Assembly (NCBI RefSeq): GCF_963583255.1
Contig: NC_084818.1
Location: 11,286,222-11,350,221 of the forward strand
Source of the DNA: Pyrus communis
Lineage: Eukaryota; Streptophyta; Magnoliopsida; Rosales; Rosaceae
Reading direction: 5' to 3'
Length of the DNA stretch: 64,000 nucleotides
Shown here: positions 48,973 through 61,853 of the stretch, piece by piece
Layout of the letters: every line of letters starts with the position of its first letter
Position numbering within the stretch: position 1 is the first letter of the stretch
Notes under the pieces: model-generated
Told to the model about the DNA's origin: nothing
What the model saw: the letters and a program-made list of their open reading frames with translations, nothing else
Databases searched by the model: none
Translations under genes and position numbers: made by a program

Positions 48973-49890
48973 ATGGCTGAAAACAATGTTACCCCTTCCT
49001 CCTCTTCAAACCCTCCTCCCACCCCCACTTCAAATCAGTCATTCCACCTATTTTCCACCATCGTTAACATCAAACTTGACAGGACCAATTACCCATTATG
49101 GTTGGCCCAAATTCTCCCAATTCTCAAAAGCAAATATCTGATGGGATATGTTAATGGTACCTTGGTGTCCCCTTCTAAGTATCCGGCTGGTTCAACAACC
49201 GTGGACCCTACGTACACTGCATGGGTTCAACAGGATCAAATGATCCTCAGTTGGCTAAATAGATCTTTGACGGCTTCTGTACTGTCTGTTGTGGTGAGCA
49301 AGAGGATTGCTCGGGCCACCTGGGAAGCACTCGAGCAACGGTATGCTTCTACTTCCCAGAACAGGATTTTGTTTTTGCGAAATGAATTGATGTAAACAAA
49401 GAAAGGTGATCTTACTGTGGCGAATTACCTAGATCGCATGAACGCGATTGTCGACAACCTTGCTCTAGCTGGGCAACCTGTGAGTGATGATGAACTTGTT
49501 CAAATTGTGTTGAACAATCTCGAACGTGCCTTTGAGATGACTGTCAGTGCAGCTCAAACCCGTGATTCACCTATCACCTACCCTACTATTGAGGCTTTGC
49601 TGTTAACAACTAAGCGTCGCATGGTTGAGCACACTGCTCCTTTGGTGGAATCTGTGTAGGTCAATGCATTTGTTGCTTCTCAAGGCCGAGGTGGTGGCTG
49701 TACTCGAGGGACTAGAAAAGATGCATCTTCATCCTATCAAGGTTACTCTTTCAACCAATGAGGCAATGGACCTCGCAACAATAACACCTTCTGCACCATG
49801 CCATGTAGTGGCGAACGAGTTGGATCTAATGGTGAGAGAATTGTCTGCCAAATTTGTGGCAAACCAGGCCTTCCAACCCTTGATTGTTAT
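48973..49890 (+). pseudogene. Copia gag, interrupted by stops
   Basis: ATG at 48973. The UBN2-type gag has LDRTNYPLWLAQ and a TWEALEQRYAS block. In-frame stops at 49393-49395, 49657-49659 and near 49761. The zinc knuckle near 49842 reads CQICGKPGLPTLDC, so the CCHC histidine is replaced by Leu. Confidence 0.85.
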
Positions 49891-50709
49891 CAAAGAATGA
49901 ATGTTTCCTTTGAAGGCAAAATTCCAGCAACAAAGCTCACAGCAATGGCGTCGTCTTCTGTCACTCTCAACAAACAAAAGAATGGTACCTGGCTGTTGGA
50001 TACAGGCGCTAATGCTAACATCATTCCTGATCTTTAGAATCTGGTTAACCCTAAAGAGTACACTGGTAATGAAACTATTAGGGTAGGTAATGGCTCTGGC
50101 ATTTCTATCTCACATAATGGTTCAAATACATTACATACTTCAACTTGCTCATTTGATTTGTCTAATATCCTTCACTGTCCCACTGCCTCCCAAAACATTC
50201 TTTCCGCACATAAGTTCACTTTAGACAACCATTGCTACCTACTAATTTTTCCATATTTTTTCCTTGTTAAGGACCTCAAGACCCGAAAGACACTTTTCCG
50301 AGGGAGTTGTGAGAATGGATTATATCCATTTCCATGTGGCATTAGACAACTCAAACATCCAATATTTTCATTTGTAGGGCTTCGGTGTTCAGTGAATACA
50401 TGGCATGCGAGGCTAGGTCACCCTGCCAATTCTATAATTAAGTTTTTAATTTCAAATAATTTGGTACCAATTCATGGTACTTCAGATGTAAGCTTTTGTG
50501 AGTCTTGTGCCTTAGGCAAGAGTACTAAGTTACCTTTCAAGGTGTCTGAGTCAGTTTCTAAGTTTCCTTTGCAACTGTTGCATTCTGATGTGTGGTGTTC
50601 TCCCATTATTTTGAATGAAGGTTTTCGTTATTATGTTTTGTTTGTGGATGATAACTCTCGCTATTCTTGGATTTTTCCTATGAAACACAAAAGGAGAACC
50701 ATTGACTAG
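49891..50709 (+). pseudogene. Copia protease, pre-integrase and integrase start
   Basis: Protease motif WLLDTGANANI near 49990, stop at 50035-50037. The pre-integrase zinc-binding motif (TWHARLGHP, CESCALGKS) and the integrase start (LLHSDVWCSP, FVDDNSRYSW) lie in 50158-50709. Confidence 0.88.
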
Positions 50710-51959
50710 TGTGGTGGTAAGTATCTAATAATCGGGTCCAAGGCTATGAATAGTACACATGATAAGATCTTTATCAGAAATGGGTTCACTGATTTTAGCA
50801 AGTTGGTACAGACATTAGCGGTCTTCAAGCCTTTGAATATAGAGAAACCTTAAGACCTAAGAGAAAACCTAATGAGTGATCGTACGTAGAATTGTGTCTT
50901 CAAAAATATTACAATATATATAAGGTTATAGTAATTCCTATTTAGGTAGGAATCATATATTGATTATAATTGGAAAGTACATTTCTGTGGTACATGCTAC
51001 AATTACGAAGATGATTTCGAATTAATCAAAGTATAATGTAACAAAAAATAATAAGAAATGTAAAACAAACAAGAGAGAAACAGTAACAAGGACAGAGGAT
51101 GCAATTGAAATGGATGCAAAGTGGTGTCTGCATCAGTAATCAAATAGGAAAATCATTGAAAAGAAAAGAAAAGAAGAGAAGAGAAAAGAAGAGAAAAGAA
51201 AAGAAGAGAAGAGAAAAGAAAAGAAAAGAAAAGAAAAGAAAAGGTAATAATCTCAATAAAAACAAAACAAAACAAAACAAAATAATTGAATAGGACCACC
51301 AGTTGGCATATGATAGAAAATCCAAACATAAGGTCAATGAATCAGAGAATAAATCCTACATTATAGAGAAGATAAGATTATGTTTTTAAGTCTGCAGAGT
51401 GTGTGGTGCATGCTTGAGGTTGAGAGGGAGTGAAATGGGAGACATGGACCAAACCTTTTGGGGTCCCTTCCCTTGACATCTTGGTTAAGCAATAGCTTCA
51501 TTTCCAGTAAAACTCAATTAACAGTTTGACATGAAAGGACATCATCAATTTTCCCCTTGAAATCAAAGCTTTATGTCAACATTAATACAAAGGAAATACT
51601 TAATTTTCATGTTTCTCTTTCTAATTAGTTTTTATATGGAACCCAAAACTAAGGACTACAACTAGTCTCGAGGGCACCAAGAATCAGCCTTATATGAGTT
51701 ATCTCTATGTAAAGATTATGATTAAATAAAGCTTGCACTTGGAAGAAAACTATATATACCCAATTGCCTTACTCATTTAGTGGGCTCAAGACTTAAAGCA
51801 AAGTATTTTAATATTTTCATTTTTTGCAAACAGTAGGGCCCTTCTTTTAAGTAAATATACTTGGGAAAGTTTATTATAATTGTGGGAGGCCTTTATTTTA
51901 AAGAATCAACACACTTCGGTAAGAGGCCAAAAAGAAACTATTATTACTTACAAATAATA

Positions 51960-51996
<37 letters not shown>

Positions 51997-54235
51997 GACA
52001 AAAACAAAAAAACAAAAAGTTATACTTTGTTGCAAACGAGTGTGATTGTATAAATCCTAACAGATTATGAGTATGATTTTACGATATCTTTTAGATAGTT
52101 TTCTAGTTGTAATTGTATTACTTGGAGAACAAAAATTTCTCTCTTCCTTATTATTATAAATAAAAACATAATGAACTAAGAAGTCATACCACTAAATTTC
52201 CAAACTCTCTTCTCTCTCTCTCTACCACCGGCCCTCTCCATCTCTTTTTCCTCAATAAAATTGGCCTTTTTTATATTCATTTTTTGTTTATGGACTCCAG
52301 TGAATTTAAAATTTGAGTGCATATTAAAAATGCCACATTACAGATTTTCTCAACAGTGGCCCTGCCATCATATCTTGCGTATTCTGCTCACATAATCTAA
52401 CTCTTAAATTTTTGTAAGCACTAAGCATATATATGTTCTCGTCCCTCATTTACACAAACTTCTTAATCACCACCATTATCTTTGTGTTTTTAACGATAGA
52501 ATAATTACACCTAATGTATCTAAATTACTAAGAAAGAGACTTAAATTTGAACGCAAAATATAAAACACATTACTCTAACTAACTTAACTAAATCTAAATT
52601 TACGATCATTCTCTTCGTTAATTTTCTTTTCTCTTTCTTTTCTTTTCTTCCTGACCACGACTGTTGATCTATTAGGTAAGACCAGAGACCACTTGTTGTC
52701 CATCATATAGCAAAAAAAGGAAGACTTAAACTTTGGATCAAGTGGCGGCAAAGATAAAGGGTCAGTTGGGGCCAGTACTTGTCTAGGGTTAGCCATGCAA
52801 AACCAAAATTAGGGTTGCCATCAAGTCATTCCATGTTCTGAAATCTCGATCGATCGAGATGGTGCATGCAGCTATCTGTTTTCTATTTTTTTCAACTGAT
52901 GCAGTGATAATCAACCCAACCATCATGCCTTGTTGGTTGGCCAGGGCTCTCACCGCCGACCCTCTGTTCATCGATTGGCCGAGCTTCCAGCTCCTCCACA
53001 TATACCCTATCATGGACTACTTCAACGTGGCCATGTCCCACACTTGTGTTATTCATGCATTCTCTTTTTTATTGATTTCACTTTGAGGCTAGCTAGTTGT
53101 CTAATTATTCCCTTAATCAAGCTAGCTTATTTATATTATCCTATTAATAAGAGAATATTTTTTGTCATCTATCATTTGGGAAATGCTAATTGCATCGCCC
53201 TAGCAATTTCGTGAAACAAAGAACACTTATAAACAGTATATCGTGAAAGAAATAATATTTATAAACAAGGTTTGATATAGTACAGTAATAGAGCTAATTG
53301 GACTAATGATCCTTGAATTTTAAATAGTTTGATTGGAGCTTTGGTGATTAAACTAAGAGTTCGTGAGTATTGGTTACTGAACTTATTACAAGGTGTAAAA
53401 ATGATCTTTTGGGTAACTATGTTAAAATTTCTGTTCATTTTCCCCAATAAACCCTTTATTTTGGATGAAATTTTCGATAGTGTTACTCAAAATGACCAGC
53501 ATTTCACATTGTGACAAATCAGAAACTAATATTTATGAATCTTTAGTTCAAAGCTAAAGTTTTAATTGAGCTAAAGTACCAGGACCAATGCTCCAATTTT
53601 TAATAGTAATATTATTCATTTGCTATGTTTAAGATTTTTAAAATCAATTCACTTTCTCCATGTAACCGACATCACATTGCACATGTATTGTTTGTGTAGT
53701 TCTCTGGGTAGTTTATACACTGCCTTAAGCCATTGAAATTTGACAAAAAAAGTTGTTAATTATGATTGTTGTGTTTTCAGTTTTCGGCCATCATTTAGGA
53801 AAATGTCAGTTACTGACCTAGACTGGCAGATCAACTCAGATTGCCGAATTACTACATGAACAGGTTTTTTTTTTTTTTTTTTTTTGGCGACATAAGAGGT
53901 TTTTTTTAATGGAATTTTAATGACAAGCTCTAGATACTGTTCATTTTAACGAAAAATCATATTTTTACACTAAAAAGTCAATCCTGGTACTATTTATTTT
54001 ACCCTTTATTTTGTCCTTATCGTTAAAACTCATAATTTTCAAGCCATTTTCACAGTTTTTTTTTTTTTTTTTTTTTTTTTGTAAAGTGTTTTAGTTTTTC
54101 ATGTGATCCCAAAAATTATTATTCTCTCTTATTATCATGAATGGCTGCAAACAAATATCATTACTTTTCATAAGGTACCCAAAGCCCTTTGCTTTTCTTT
54201 CATTGGGAATCGTCTCCAGAAGGGTAGTTTAAGGT
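50710..54235. other. Intergenic region without a supported gene
   Basis: AAAAG-type microsatellite at about 51157-51242, 30-base poly-A at 51964-51993, poly-T tracts near 53866 and 54058. A somewhat GC-richer island at about 52850-53060 has overlapping open frames on both strands (75 and 74 residues) with no recognised family. Confidence 0.6.
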
Positions 54236-54432
54236 AAAAGGATCCTCTCTGAATCCCTTCCTCCTAATCCATCAAGTATGGGGATCCTGACCATTGAAAT
54301 TTGATTCAACGGCTAAAGTTATTATAATTTTTAAAGTGGACCCTTGTTTGTAGGCATTGGATCAAATTTCAATGATCCGGATCCCCGAACTTGGTGGATT
54401 AGAAGGAAGAGATCCAGAGAGGATCCCTTTCC
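54236..54432. mobile_element. Foldback MITE, family 1, copy 2
   Basis: 197 bp with long inverted repeats (AAAGGATCCTCTCTGAATC on the left; AAAGGGATCCTCTCTGGATC read from the right) reaching ATTGAAATTTGAT inside. An 11-bp direct repeat TAGTTTAAGGT flanks it (54225-54235, 54433-54443). The TSD length suggests a Mutator-like origin (inference). Confidence 0.85.
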
Positions 54433-54650
54433 TAGTTTAAGGTCTAATTTGGTATTATTGAAATTTTTTTAAAAGCAGCTTTTTAAAAAGGCTGAGGTTA
54501 AAATTATGTTTGGTAAATGAAAAAAAAAATGTTTTTGTCTCAAAATTTTGGGTCCAAAACATAAAAAAGCAGAAGCAGCTCTACTCGTGCTTCTGAAAAC
54601 AGTGTTTTTTGTTTTTTCTTTTTTCACAACACTGCAACCCAAACTAGCCC

Positions 54651-55171
54651 TAAACTCAATGTGGATGGTTTGCAGAAAAGACCCTCTTACTTTTATTAGA
54701 GCAGGTGGTGTTCTTAGGAACTCTTTGGAGCTTGGGATACTAGGTTTTTAATCTTGGGCATGGAAAGATTCTCAACGTTGAAATTTGAGGCATCTTTTTG
54801 GGATTACAACTTACTTGAATAAAGGTTTTCAGTGCCTTTTCTTTAAGTCTGATTTTGCAATTTCTATCCATCTTATATCACATGATGCCACTGGTAGTCA
54901 TCCTAATGGTGAATTCATTCAAGCTTGTCGTGCAATGTTACTGTGTGACTAGAAATGTAATATTTGACATACCTATTGTAACATGAATTTTGTTGCTGAT
55001 GAGTTGGCCAACCTGAGCCTCTCTCATCCTTTGAGTCCGGTATATTTTGAGCAAACTCCATCTACTTGTAGGCTATTATTATTTTCTAATATTTTGCGAG
55101 TCTCTCAACCTCCTAATATTATTTTGTAATTTTTGTCGGGCTATTAGCCCCTTTGTTTAACAAAAAAAAAA
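54651..55171 (+). pseudogene. LINE-type RNase H remnant, unit A
   Basis: Readable across stops: LNVDG start, RAGGVLRNS, FVADELANLS and the GLLAPL-like terminal block followed by a short A-tract. These are motifs of the RNase H-like domain (RVT_3) at the 3' end of plant LINEs. Many stops and frame changes. Confidence 0.65.
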
Positions 55172-55830
55172 TGCTTTCTACGTTGAATAGTGTTTTTGTA
55201 GTTTCGATCATTTTAGGTTCAAGATATCTCTTTGGAAAGAATGACAAGGCGAATTAAACTCATCGCTTTGGCACAATTTAAAATTGGATTTCAAGCGTAT
55301 AAGATTTAAATAACTTTTAGTTATTAATCTGAAATATACAAAATTAGATTGGCACATCTTAGCACCCAACCAAAAGGGAAAGAAGCTGCAATAGGGTCCA
55401 TATTTTCCTTGGATTAGTTGATGCTTTCTCTCCCTTAGTATGACCAACAAAGAACCAACTAATGATTATTACAACGGCTAATACATCCTTTGCTTAATTC
55501 AAAGCCTTCTTTTTTAAGAAAATAATTGATGTGCCCGTTCTGATATATTTATTTCAGCCGATCTTGTGCGGCCACACTTGGATAATATCTTGTAGTCGCA
55601 TAAATATGAAGCACATATTAAATTCTCAATTAATTAAATAAGACTGCTAACCCTTGTATGATAACAAAAACAATAAAAATTGTTTCACCTTCTGAACAAA
55701 TTACACGTGGACTCATAAAGATGCAGAATCATTGCTGCTAAAAATATGTGCAAATGGCAAATGCTTATTTGCAGCCTTAAAACTTATAAAATAGGGATAT
55801 TTATAGTAATGTTAAGAAGATTAAATTTGT

Positions 55831-56362
55831 CACTGTTCTAAAAATTCTCGTCTAGAGCCACCTAAGCACCGGCTAGGCACTACCAGCCTGGCCACTGCCC
55901 CGATTAATTTCTAGGCGTTTGAAAATTAAGAAATGGCGCTTAGACCAACTGAGGTGCCTGCCTAAACTGCCTAGGCACCCGCCTAGCCCTCCAGACCCAC
56001 CTAGGCACCTGCTAGGTTGCGACTCACTTTGACAGAAAATAGATAACTTTTAATTTGCATTTAATTTTTTTCAATAAATTGCAAGAGACTTGTTGAATAC
56101 TTAAATGAGCATACACTATATGTTTGTTCCCCATGTTTTCATTATTTCCAATACTTCATAATACATATGTCATTCTATTTTGTAGTTTATGATGAAATTA
56201 TATCTATTTTAAGTATAAACATACAATTATTTACACGAAATATAATGGATTTATTTAAATCCGCCTAGTCCGCTTAGTTGCCCACCTAGATCCAGTCTAG
56301 CCGCCTAGGCGCTAGGCCCCAGCCCACCGTCCGACTAGTGTCTAACGTCTTTTAGAACTTTG
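55831..56362. mobile_element. 532-bp MITE with CCTAGGC-rich interior
   Basis: Short inverted ends (CACTGTTCTAAAA; CAAAGTTCTAAAA read from the right) between 7-bp direct repeats AAATTTG (55824-55830, 56363-56369). Unit B has the empty site near 60395. A partial relative lies at about 58055-58130 inside the hAT element. Confidence 0.75.
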
Positions 56363-56754
56363 AAATTTGCAGACAAAATGTGTAAATTAAATAATAAGGA
56401 AGCTGATGATTAGTTCATTACTTAAATATTGATAAACATACTCATTTTCTATTGGTAGCACATTATTTAATTTGTAAATTTTATCAATAAATTTAATCTC
56501 TATAGCATTATTTTTTTGTAAAATTATTAGGGCCACGTATGAACGCATATATTATGTTTACACAGTCCCAGTTAGTAATCATAATGTCATGTCAAGATGT
56601 ATTTTATTCATTTTTGGGTGACTTTTTCTTGGTTTGGCATGAAATGATTAGTGGGACTTGAATGATGCTGTCTTTTTAGAATTCTGATCTTTACATTTAC
56701 GCATCGTTTTGTTTATGTCTAGTTTTGCTGTTGGGCGTTAACCTAACTTATGTA

Positions 56755-58336
56755 CAGTGGCGAAGCTACGTGAGGACGAGGAATGACGGCCGTCTCTCCC
56801 TTCGTCGGAAAACACACCTAGGAGCGCTGGTTCAGTCCCTCTGTTCTTGTCAGAAATGAGAATTCCCACTCCGATGGGGCGGATCTATTAAGGGACTTGG
56901 GTGGTCCCGGGACCAACCGGAAGTTCAGATCAATGGATGTGAGACCTCCTTGGACCACCCAAGTCTGGGTATGTGATGGAGGGAAATAGCAGCGGCGACT
57001 ACTGTGTTATGGCTGTCTACAGACCAGAAAGAGAAGAAGAAGAAGAAGAAGAACAAGGAGAATAACCATTTAAGCAAAACGGTGCGCTTTTGGTATAGGT
57101 TTGAAAGCACTCTCCCAAGCTACGTGGGAGGCTGAAAACCTCAACATTTGTTATTACAAATTTTCAAAAAAGCCACGTGTTGTTCTTTATACGGTCCACT
57201 TCCTAATTAACTATTCAATTTATCAAATTCTAATTTTGTTTCTTTTCTACACCACCTAATAATCCCCTCATTTCCAAAATTTAAGTAAGTGTTACGGTGG
57301 AAAGTATTTCCCGCCTTAAATATCATTAAGAGTTCACTCTGCAATGAAATGGAGATTCAATGGTTAAATGATAATTTTGTTGTTCACATTAAGAAATATT
57401 TATTTTCTTGTATTGATAATGAAATTATCATGACACGTTTCAAAGTATAATCTTGTCATGGAGAAATTTAGTCCTTGTAGCTTGTAATGTTGTTTGTACA
57501 AAGATTATGAATGAAAAACTGTAATTCATTGTTTAATTCAATGTTGCTTTCGTTTAATTTTTCTAACGCTTTATATTGGGACCACCCGATATTAAAATCC
57601 TGAATTTACCACTGGTTGCAGAGCGGCGAACTTGGGAAGAAGATGAAGGATTATGAGTTTGATATTCCTTGTACAAAATGGCGTCGTTTGGCAAAAAAAA
57701 AAAAAAAAATCGATTTCATTACGCTGACCATTTGTTTATTTTATTCTCTCTTAAAACACTGTACTAACTCAGACCCACCACTTCTCTTCCATTCTTTACC
57801 TTTGTGCCCCACCTGTTTGTTTACCCATTCCCCTCCCCTCCCCCCCCCCCCCCCTCTTTATTTTTTCCTCTTCTGACCCCTTTACCCATTTCTCTCCTTC
57901 TTTTTTTTATTTATTCTTGTATGTATTTTTGTTTTCTCTTTAAACACCCCCACCATATTTATCTTAAAACTCTCACATTATCTATAAATATTGTATTATT
58001 TTTTAAAAATAATGTAAATATTGTTTAATGTTTATTTTACAATAATTTAAACAATCTAGGCTCCTGCCTAAATCTCGCCTAGGCACGTAGTTGATTGGCC
58101 CCACTCCGCTGCCTGACTAGCACCTAACATTTTTTTGAATCTAATCCTAGCCAATTTAAGCTATTTGTATTGGCTTTGATATAGCCACTTACAACCACGT
58201 TGGTGGAGAGATTTTTTTCTGCTATGAATATTGACTCAAAACTTTGCACTTTCCAATGTAAAAGCAACCGTTTTAATTGAACCTTGCACTCTTTTGCATT
58301 TCGCCCTCCCCTCACCAAATCCTGGCTTCACCACTG
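56755..58336. mobile_element. Non-autonomous hAT element
   Basis: 1582 bp with terminal inverted repeats CAGTGGCGAAGC and GCTTCACCACTG and a perfect 8-bp target duplication CTTATGTA (56747-56754, 58337-58344). Unit B carries the uninterrupted site near 60755. No transposase frame. Contains an AAG microsatellite near 57035 and a C-tract near 57840. Confidence 0.9.
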
Positions 58337-58344
58337 CTTATGTA

Positions 58345-58560
58345 CCAAAAAAAATTTGAGGGCGATTTGAAGTTTTTTGTTGATTGCATTTTGTTTATTC
58401 GTTTTTGGAGAATTAAAAATTTTGCTCATGATATTTTGTATTTAGCTTCTACCTTTGAATCTATTAGTTTTAGTGTGGTTCGGCAGAAGGCTAACTTTGT
58501 CGTCTATCATTAGTTAATTATGATCACTCCATCCCTTCATATGTAATTTGGATTTTACAT
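58345..58560 (+). pseudogene. Second RNase H-like remnant, unit A
   Basis: FAHDILYLASTFESISFSVV resembles the penultimate segment of RVT_3 RNase H domains. Matches 60762-60975 in unit B. Unit A loses the frame soon after. Confidence 0.45.
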
Positions 58561-58705
58561 CCCCCTCATGCTAGACATGCAATGTTGTATAATTCTTTTT
58601 GCACTGGTGACCCTTGTGGCTTTGTTTTACTCTGGCAACTATTGTTTTTATAAATTTGTCACGTTTACATGAACACTTATTTTGCCTCGTTAGTTATCAA
58701 GTTTT

Positions 58706-58736
<31 letters not shown>

Positions 58737-59250
58737 TATTTTTTTAACATAAACACTTATTATTGATAAGGAACACATAAAAGAAAATAAAAATTTTGAG
58801 TGTTGTGTTTTATCAGTCATTCATCAACATAAATTATACCGCAGATATCGGATACAATAACAAAATAGTCAGTGACAATGATTCAATGCATGTAGATGAC
58901 TATTGAAAGTAAATTCCCTGCACCTAAAAATACAGGGATAAAGTAATACCTTACAATTTCAACTGAAATTGGGAATCTTGAATTAGTAAATGTACACGCT
59001 TACACGTAACTAGGTAATAATGTCATGTAATGTCACGGTCATTTGTATTTCTTCTAAATATATTATTTTTTAAATGTTCTTGATTCTAAACATGTTCAAT
59101 TGTTTATGATTTTCTATTCATAAAATAAGAAATGAAGTGAAGTGCCGCCTAAACAGATAAAGGTCCAAAACATAAAAAAGCAGAAGCAGCTCTACTCCTA
59201 CTTCTAAAAACAATGATTTTCTTTCACATCACTGCAATCCTAAACTAACC

Positions 59251-59782
59251 CTAAACTTAATGTGGATGGTTGCAAAAAAGACCCTCTTAATTTCATTGAA
59301 GCAGGTGGTGTTCTTAGGAACTCTTTTGGAGCTTGGGATGCTAGGTTTTTAATCTTGGGCATGGAGGGATTCTCAACACTGAAAATTGGGGTATCTTTTT
59401 GGGATTACAACTTGCTTGAATAAAGGTGTTCAGTGCCTTTTCTTGGAATCTGATTCTGCAGTTTATGTCCAATTTATATCACATAGTGCCACTGATAATC
59501 ATCCTAATGGTGAATAGATTCAAGCTTGTCATGCGATATTACTATGTGCATGGGAATGTAATATACGACATATCTATTGTAAGATGAATTTTGTTGCTAA
59601 TGAGTTGGCAAACCTGAGCTTCTCTCATCCTTTAGGTCCGATCTATTTTGAGTAAGCTCCATCTTCTTGTAAGCTATTATTATTGTCTGATATTTCTGGT
59701 TTCTCTTGATCTCTCGACATTATTTTGTAATTATTTTGTCGGGCTATTAGCCCCTTTGGTTAAAAAACAAAAAATAAAAAAT
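59251..59782 (+). pseudogene. LINE-type RNase H remnant, unit B
   Basis: Parallel of 54651-55171: LNVDG, GGVLRNS, ANELANLS and the CGGGCTATTAGCCCCTTTGG 3' block followed by an A-rich stretch. Stopped in all frames. Confidence 0.65.
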
Positions 59783-60761
59783 AAGAAGAAAAGACTTTCC
59801 ACGTTGGATAATGTTTTTGTGGTTTCGGATCATTTTAAGCTCAAGATACCATTTAGAAAGAACGAGAGACGAATTAAACTCATCACTTTGGCACAATTTA
59901 AGATGGATTCAGGCGTATACGATTTAAATAAATTTTAGGTATTAACTTGAAATATATAAAATTATATTGCCACATCTTAAGCACCCAACCGGAAGGGGAA
60001 GAAGCTGCAATTGGGTTCATATTTTCCATGGATTAGTTGATGCTTTCTCTCACTTAATGTATGGCTTATACATCTTTTACTTAATTCAGAACCTTGTTTT
60101 CTAGGAAAATAATTGATGTGCACGTTCTGATATATTTATTTTAGCCGATGTTGTGCGGCCACACTTGGATATTATCTTGTAATCTCATAAATATGAAGCA
60201 CTTAATTAATTAAATAAGACTACGCTACCCTAGTTTAATAACAAAAACAATAAAAATTGTCTCACCTTCTAAACAAATTACACGAGTACTCATAAAGATG
60301 CAGAACACTGCTGCTGAAAATATGTGCAAATTTCAAATGCTCATTCGCAGCCTCAAAACTTATAAAAATGGGATATTTATTTGTAATGTGAGAGAAATTA
60401 AATTTACAGATAAAATTTGTAAAGTAAATGACATGAAAGTTAATGATTAGATTATTACTCAAGAGTTAATAAACGTACTTGTTTTCTATTAGTAACATAT
60501 CATTTAATTTGTAAATTTTACGGACAAATTTAATTTCCTGAACACTACTCTTGGTAAGGTTATTAAGGCCACGTATATTATTATATTTACACAGTCCCGC
60601 TTAGTAATCATAATGTCATGCCAAGTTGTATTTTATTCATTTTTCGGTGACTTTTTCTTGGTTGCCATGAATGATGCTATCTTTTTAGAATTTCGACCTT
60701 TACATTTAAGCATCGTTTTGTTTATGTCTAATTTTGTTGTTGCGCGTTATCCTAACTTATG

Positions 60762-60975
60762 TACTAAAAAAAAATTGAGGGTGATTTGAAGTTTTTTATT
60801 GATTGCATTTTGTTTATTTATTTTTTGGAGAATTAAAATTTTTGTTTGTGATATTTTGTATTTAGCTTCTACCTCTGAATCTCTTAGTTTTAGTGAGGTT
60901 CGGCTGAAGGCTAACTTTGTCGTCTATCATCAGTTAATTATGATCACTCTATCCCTTCATATGTAGTTTGGATTT
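60762..60975 (+). pseudogene. Second RNase H-like remnant, unit B
   Basis: Counterpart of 58345-58560 with a few substitutions and indels; non-coding. Confidence 0.4.
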
Positions 60976-61634
60976 GTACATCCCCCTCATGCTAGACATG
61001 CAGTGCACCGGTGACCCTTGTGACTCTATTCTACTTTGGCAACTGTTGTTTATATAAATTTGTCACCTTCACGGTTTACCTGTATTACATAAACACACGT
61101 TATTGATAAGAAACACATAAAAGAAAATGAAAATATTTGGGGTTGAGTATTATCAATCATTCATCTACGTAGATTACACCGTAAATATCGGATACAATAA
61201 CAGAATAATTAATGACAATGATTCAATGCATGTAGATGACTATTGAAAGTAAATTCCCTCCACCTAAAAGTACAAGGATAAAGTAATACCTTGCATTTTC
61301 AACTGAAATTGGGAGTCTTGAATTAGTAAATGTCCATGCTTGCACATAACTAGGCAATAATATCATGTAACGTCACGATTATATGTATTTCTTTTAAATA
61401 TATTATTTTTTAAATGTTCTTCATTCTAAACATGTTCAATTGCTTATGATTCTATTCATGAAATAAGAAATGAAGTGAAGTGCCGCCTAAACAGATAAAG
61501 ATCACTGGTTCAATTATGAGAGCCACATGATAATCACAGTGATTAATAGTTAATTAGTCCTTAATTACAATACACTAGTGGATTATAATCATAAGCAACA
61601 CCCACCGTTCTTCCTTTCTCCTTCCCAATATTAC

Positions 61635-61640
61635 CACGTG
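61635..61640 (+). promoter_or_regulatory. G-box upstream of the RING-H2 gene
   Basis: CACGTG within CCACGTGCC, about 300 bp upstream of the ATG; the core bound by bZIP/bHLH factors. Confidence 0.55.
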
Positions 61641-61845
61641 CCACTCGTGTAATCCTAACGACTGTTGCAAGACGGTCACGCACACTCAAAGTAACCCACA
61701 CGCCAGAGCAAAGCACATGGCCCACCCCAAGCCATGCCACCACTCACGGCCCAGATTCCACTGGGACCCACTCACAAAGTCACAGGCGGTGAGTCTATCG
61801 AATATACCCTCGCAACCGAAACAGAAGCTCTTCCCAATTAAAGGC

Positions 61846-61853
61846 TATAAAAG
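61846..61853 (+). promoter_or_regulatory. TATA box of the RING-H2 gene
   Basis: TATAAAAG, 86-93 bp upstream of the start codon, with a pyrimidine-rich CTCTCTCT leader following near 61883-61926. Confidence 0.75.

Larger units (their letters stand above)
48644..50709 (+). mobile_element. Truncated copia element, 5' half
   Basis: 5' LTR, primer-binding site, gag, protease and pre-integrase/early integrase, then the similarity stops. RT, RNase H and a 3' LTR are missing. Confidence 0.88.
54551..59161. repeat. Tandem segmental duplication, unit A (with later insertions)
   Basis: Starts GGTCCAAAACATAAAAAAGC and ends CCTAAACAGATAAA. Matches unit B in order throughout, apart from two transposon insertions (55831-56362, 56755-58336) and a T-rich tract near 58700. 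Confidence 0.88.
59162..61500. repeat. Tandem segmental duplication, unit B
   Basis: 2.34-kb copy directly after unit A; begins GGTCCAAAACATAAAAAAGC and ends CCTAAACAGATAAAG. It lacks both insertions seen in unit A. Confidence 0.88.

Noticed and set aside
52789..53086. Overlapping open frames on both strands in a GC-richer island
   Set aside because: I considered a DUF599-like protein, but the residues do not align convincingly; kept only as an unexplained island.
57616..58028. Open frames with Pro/Phe-rich translation
   Set aside because: They run through homopolymer and C/T-rich tracts inside the hAT element.
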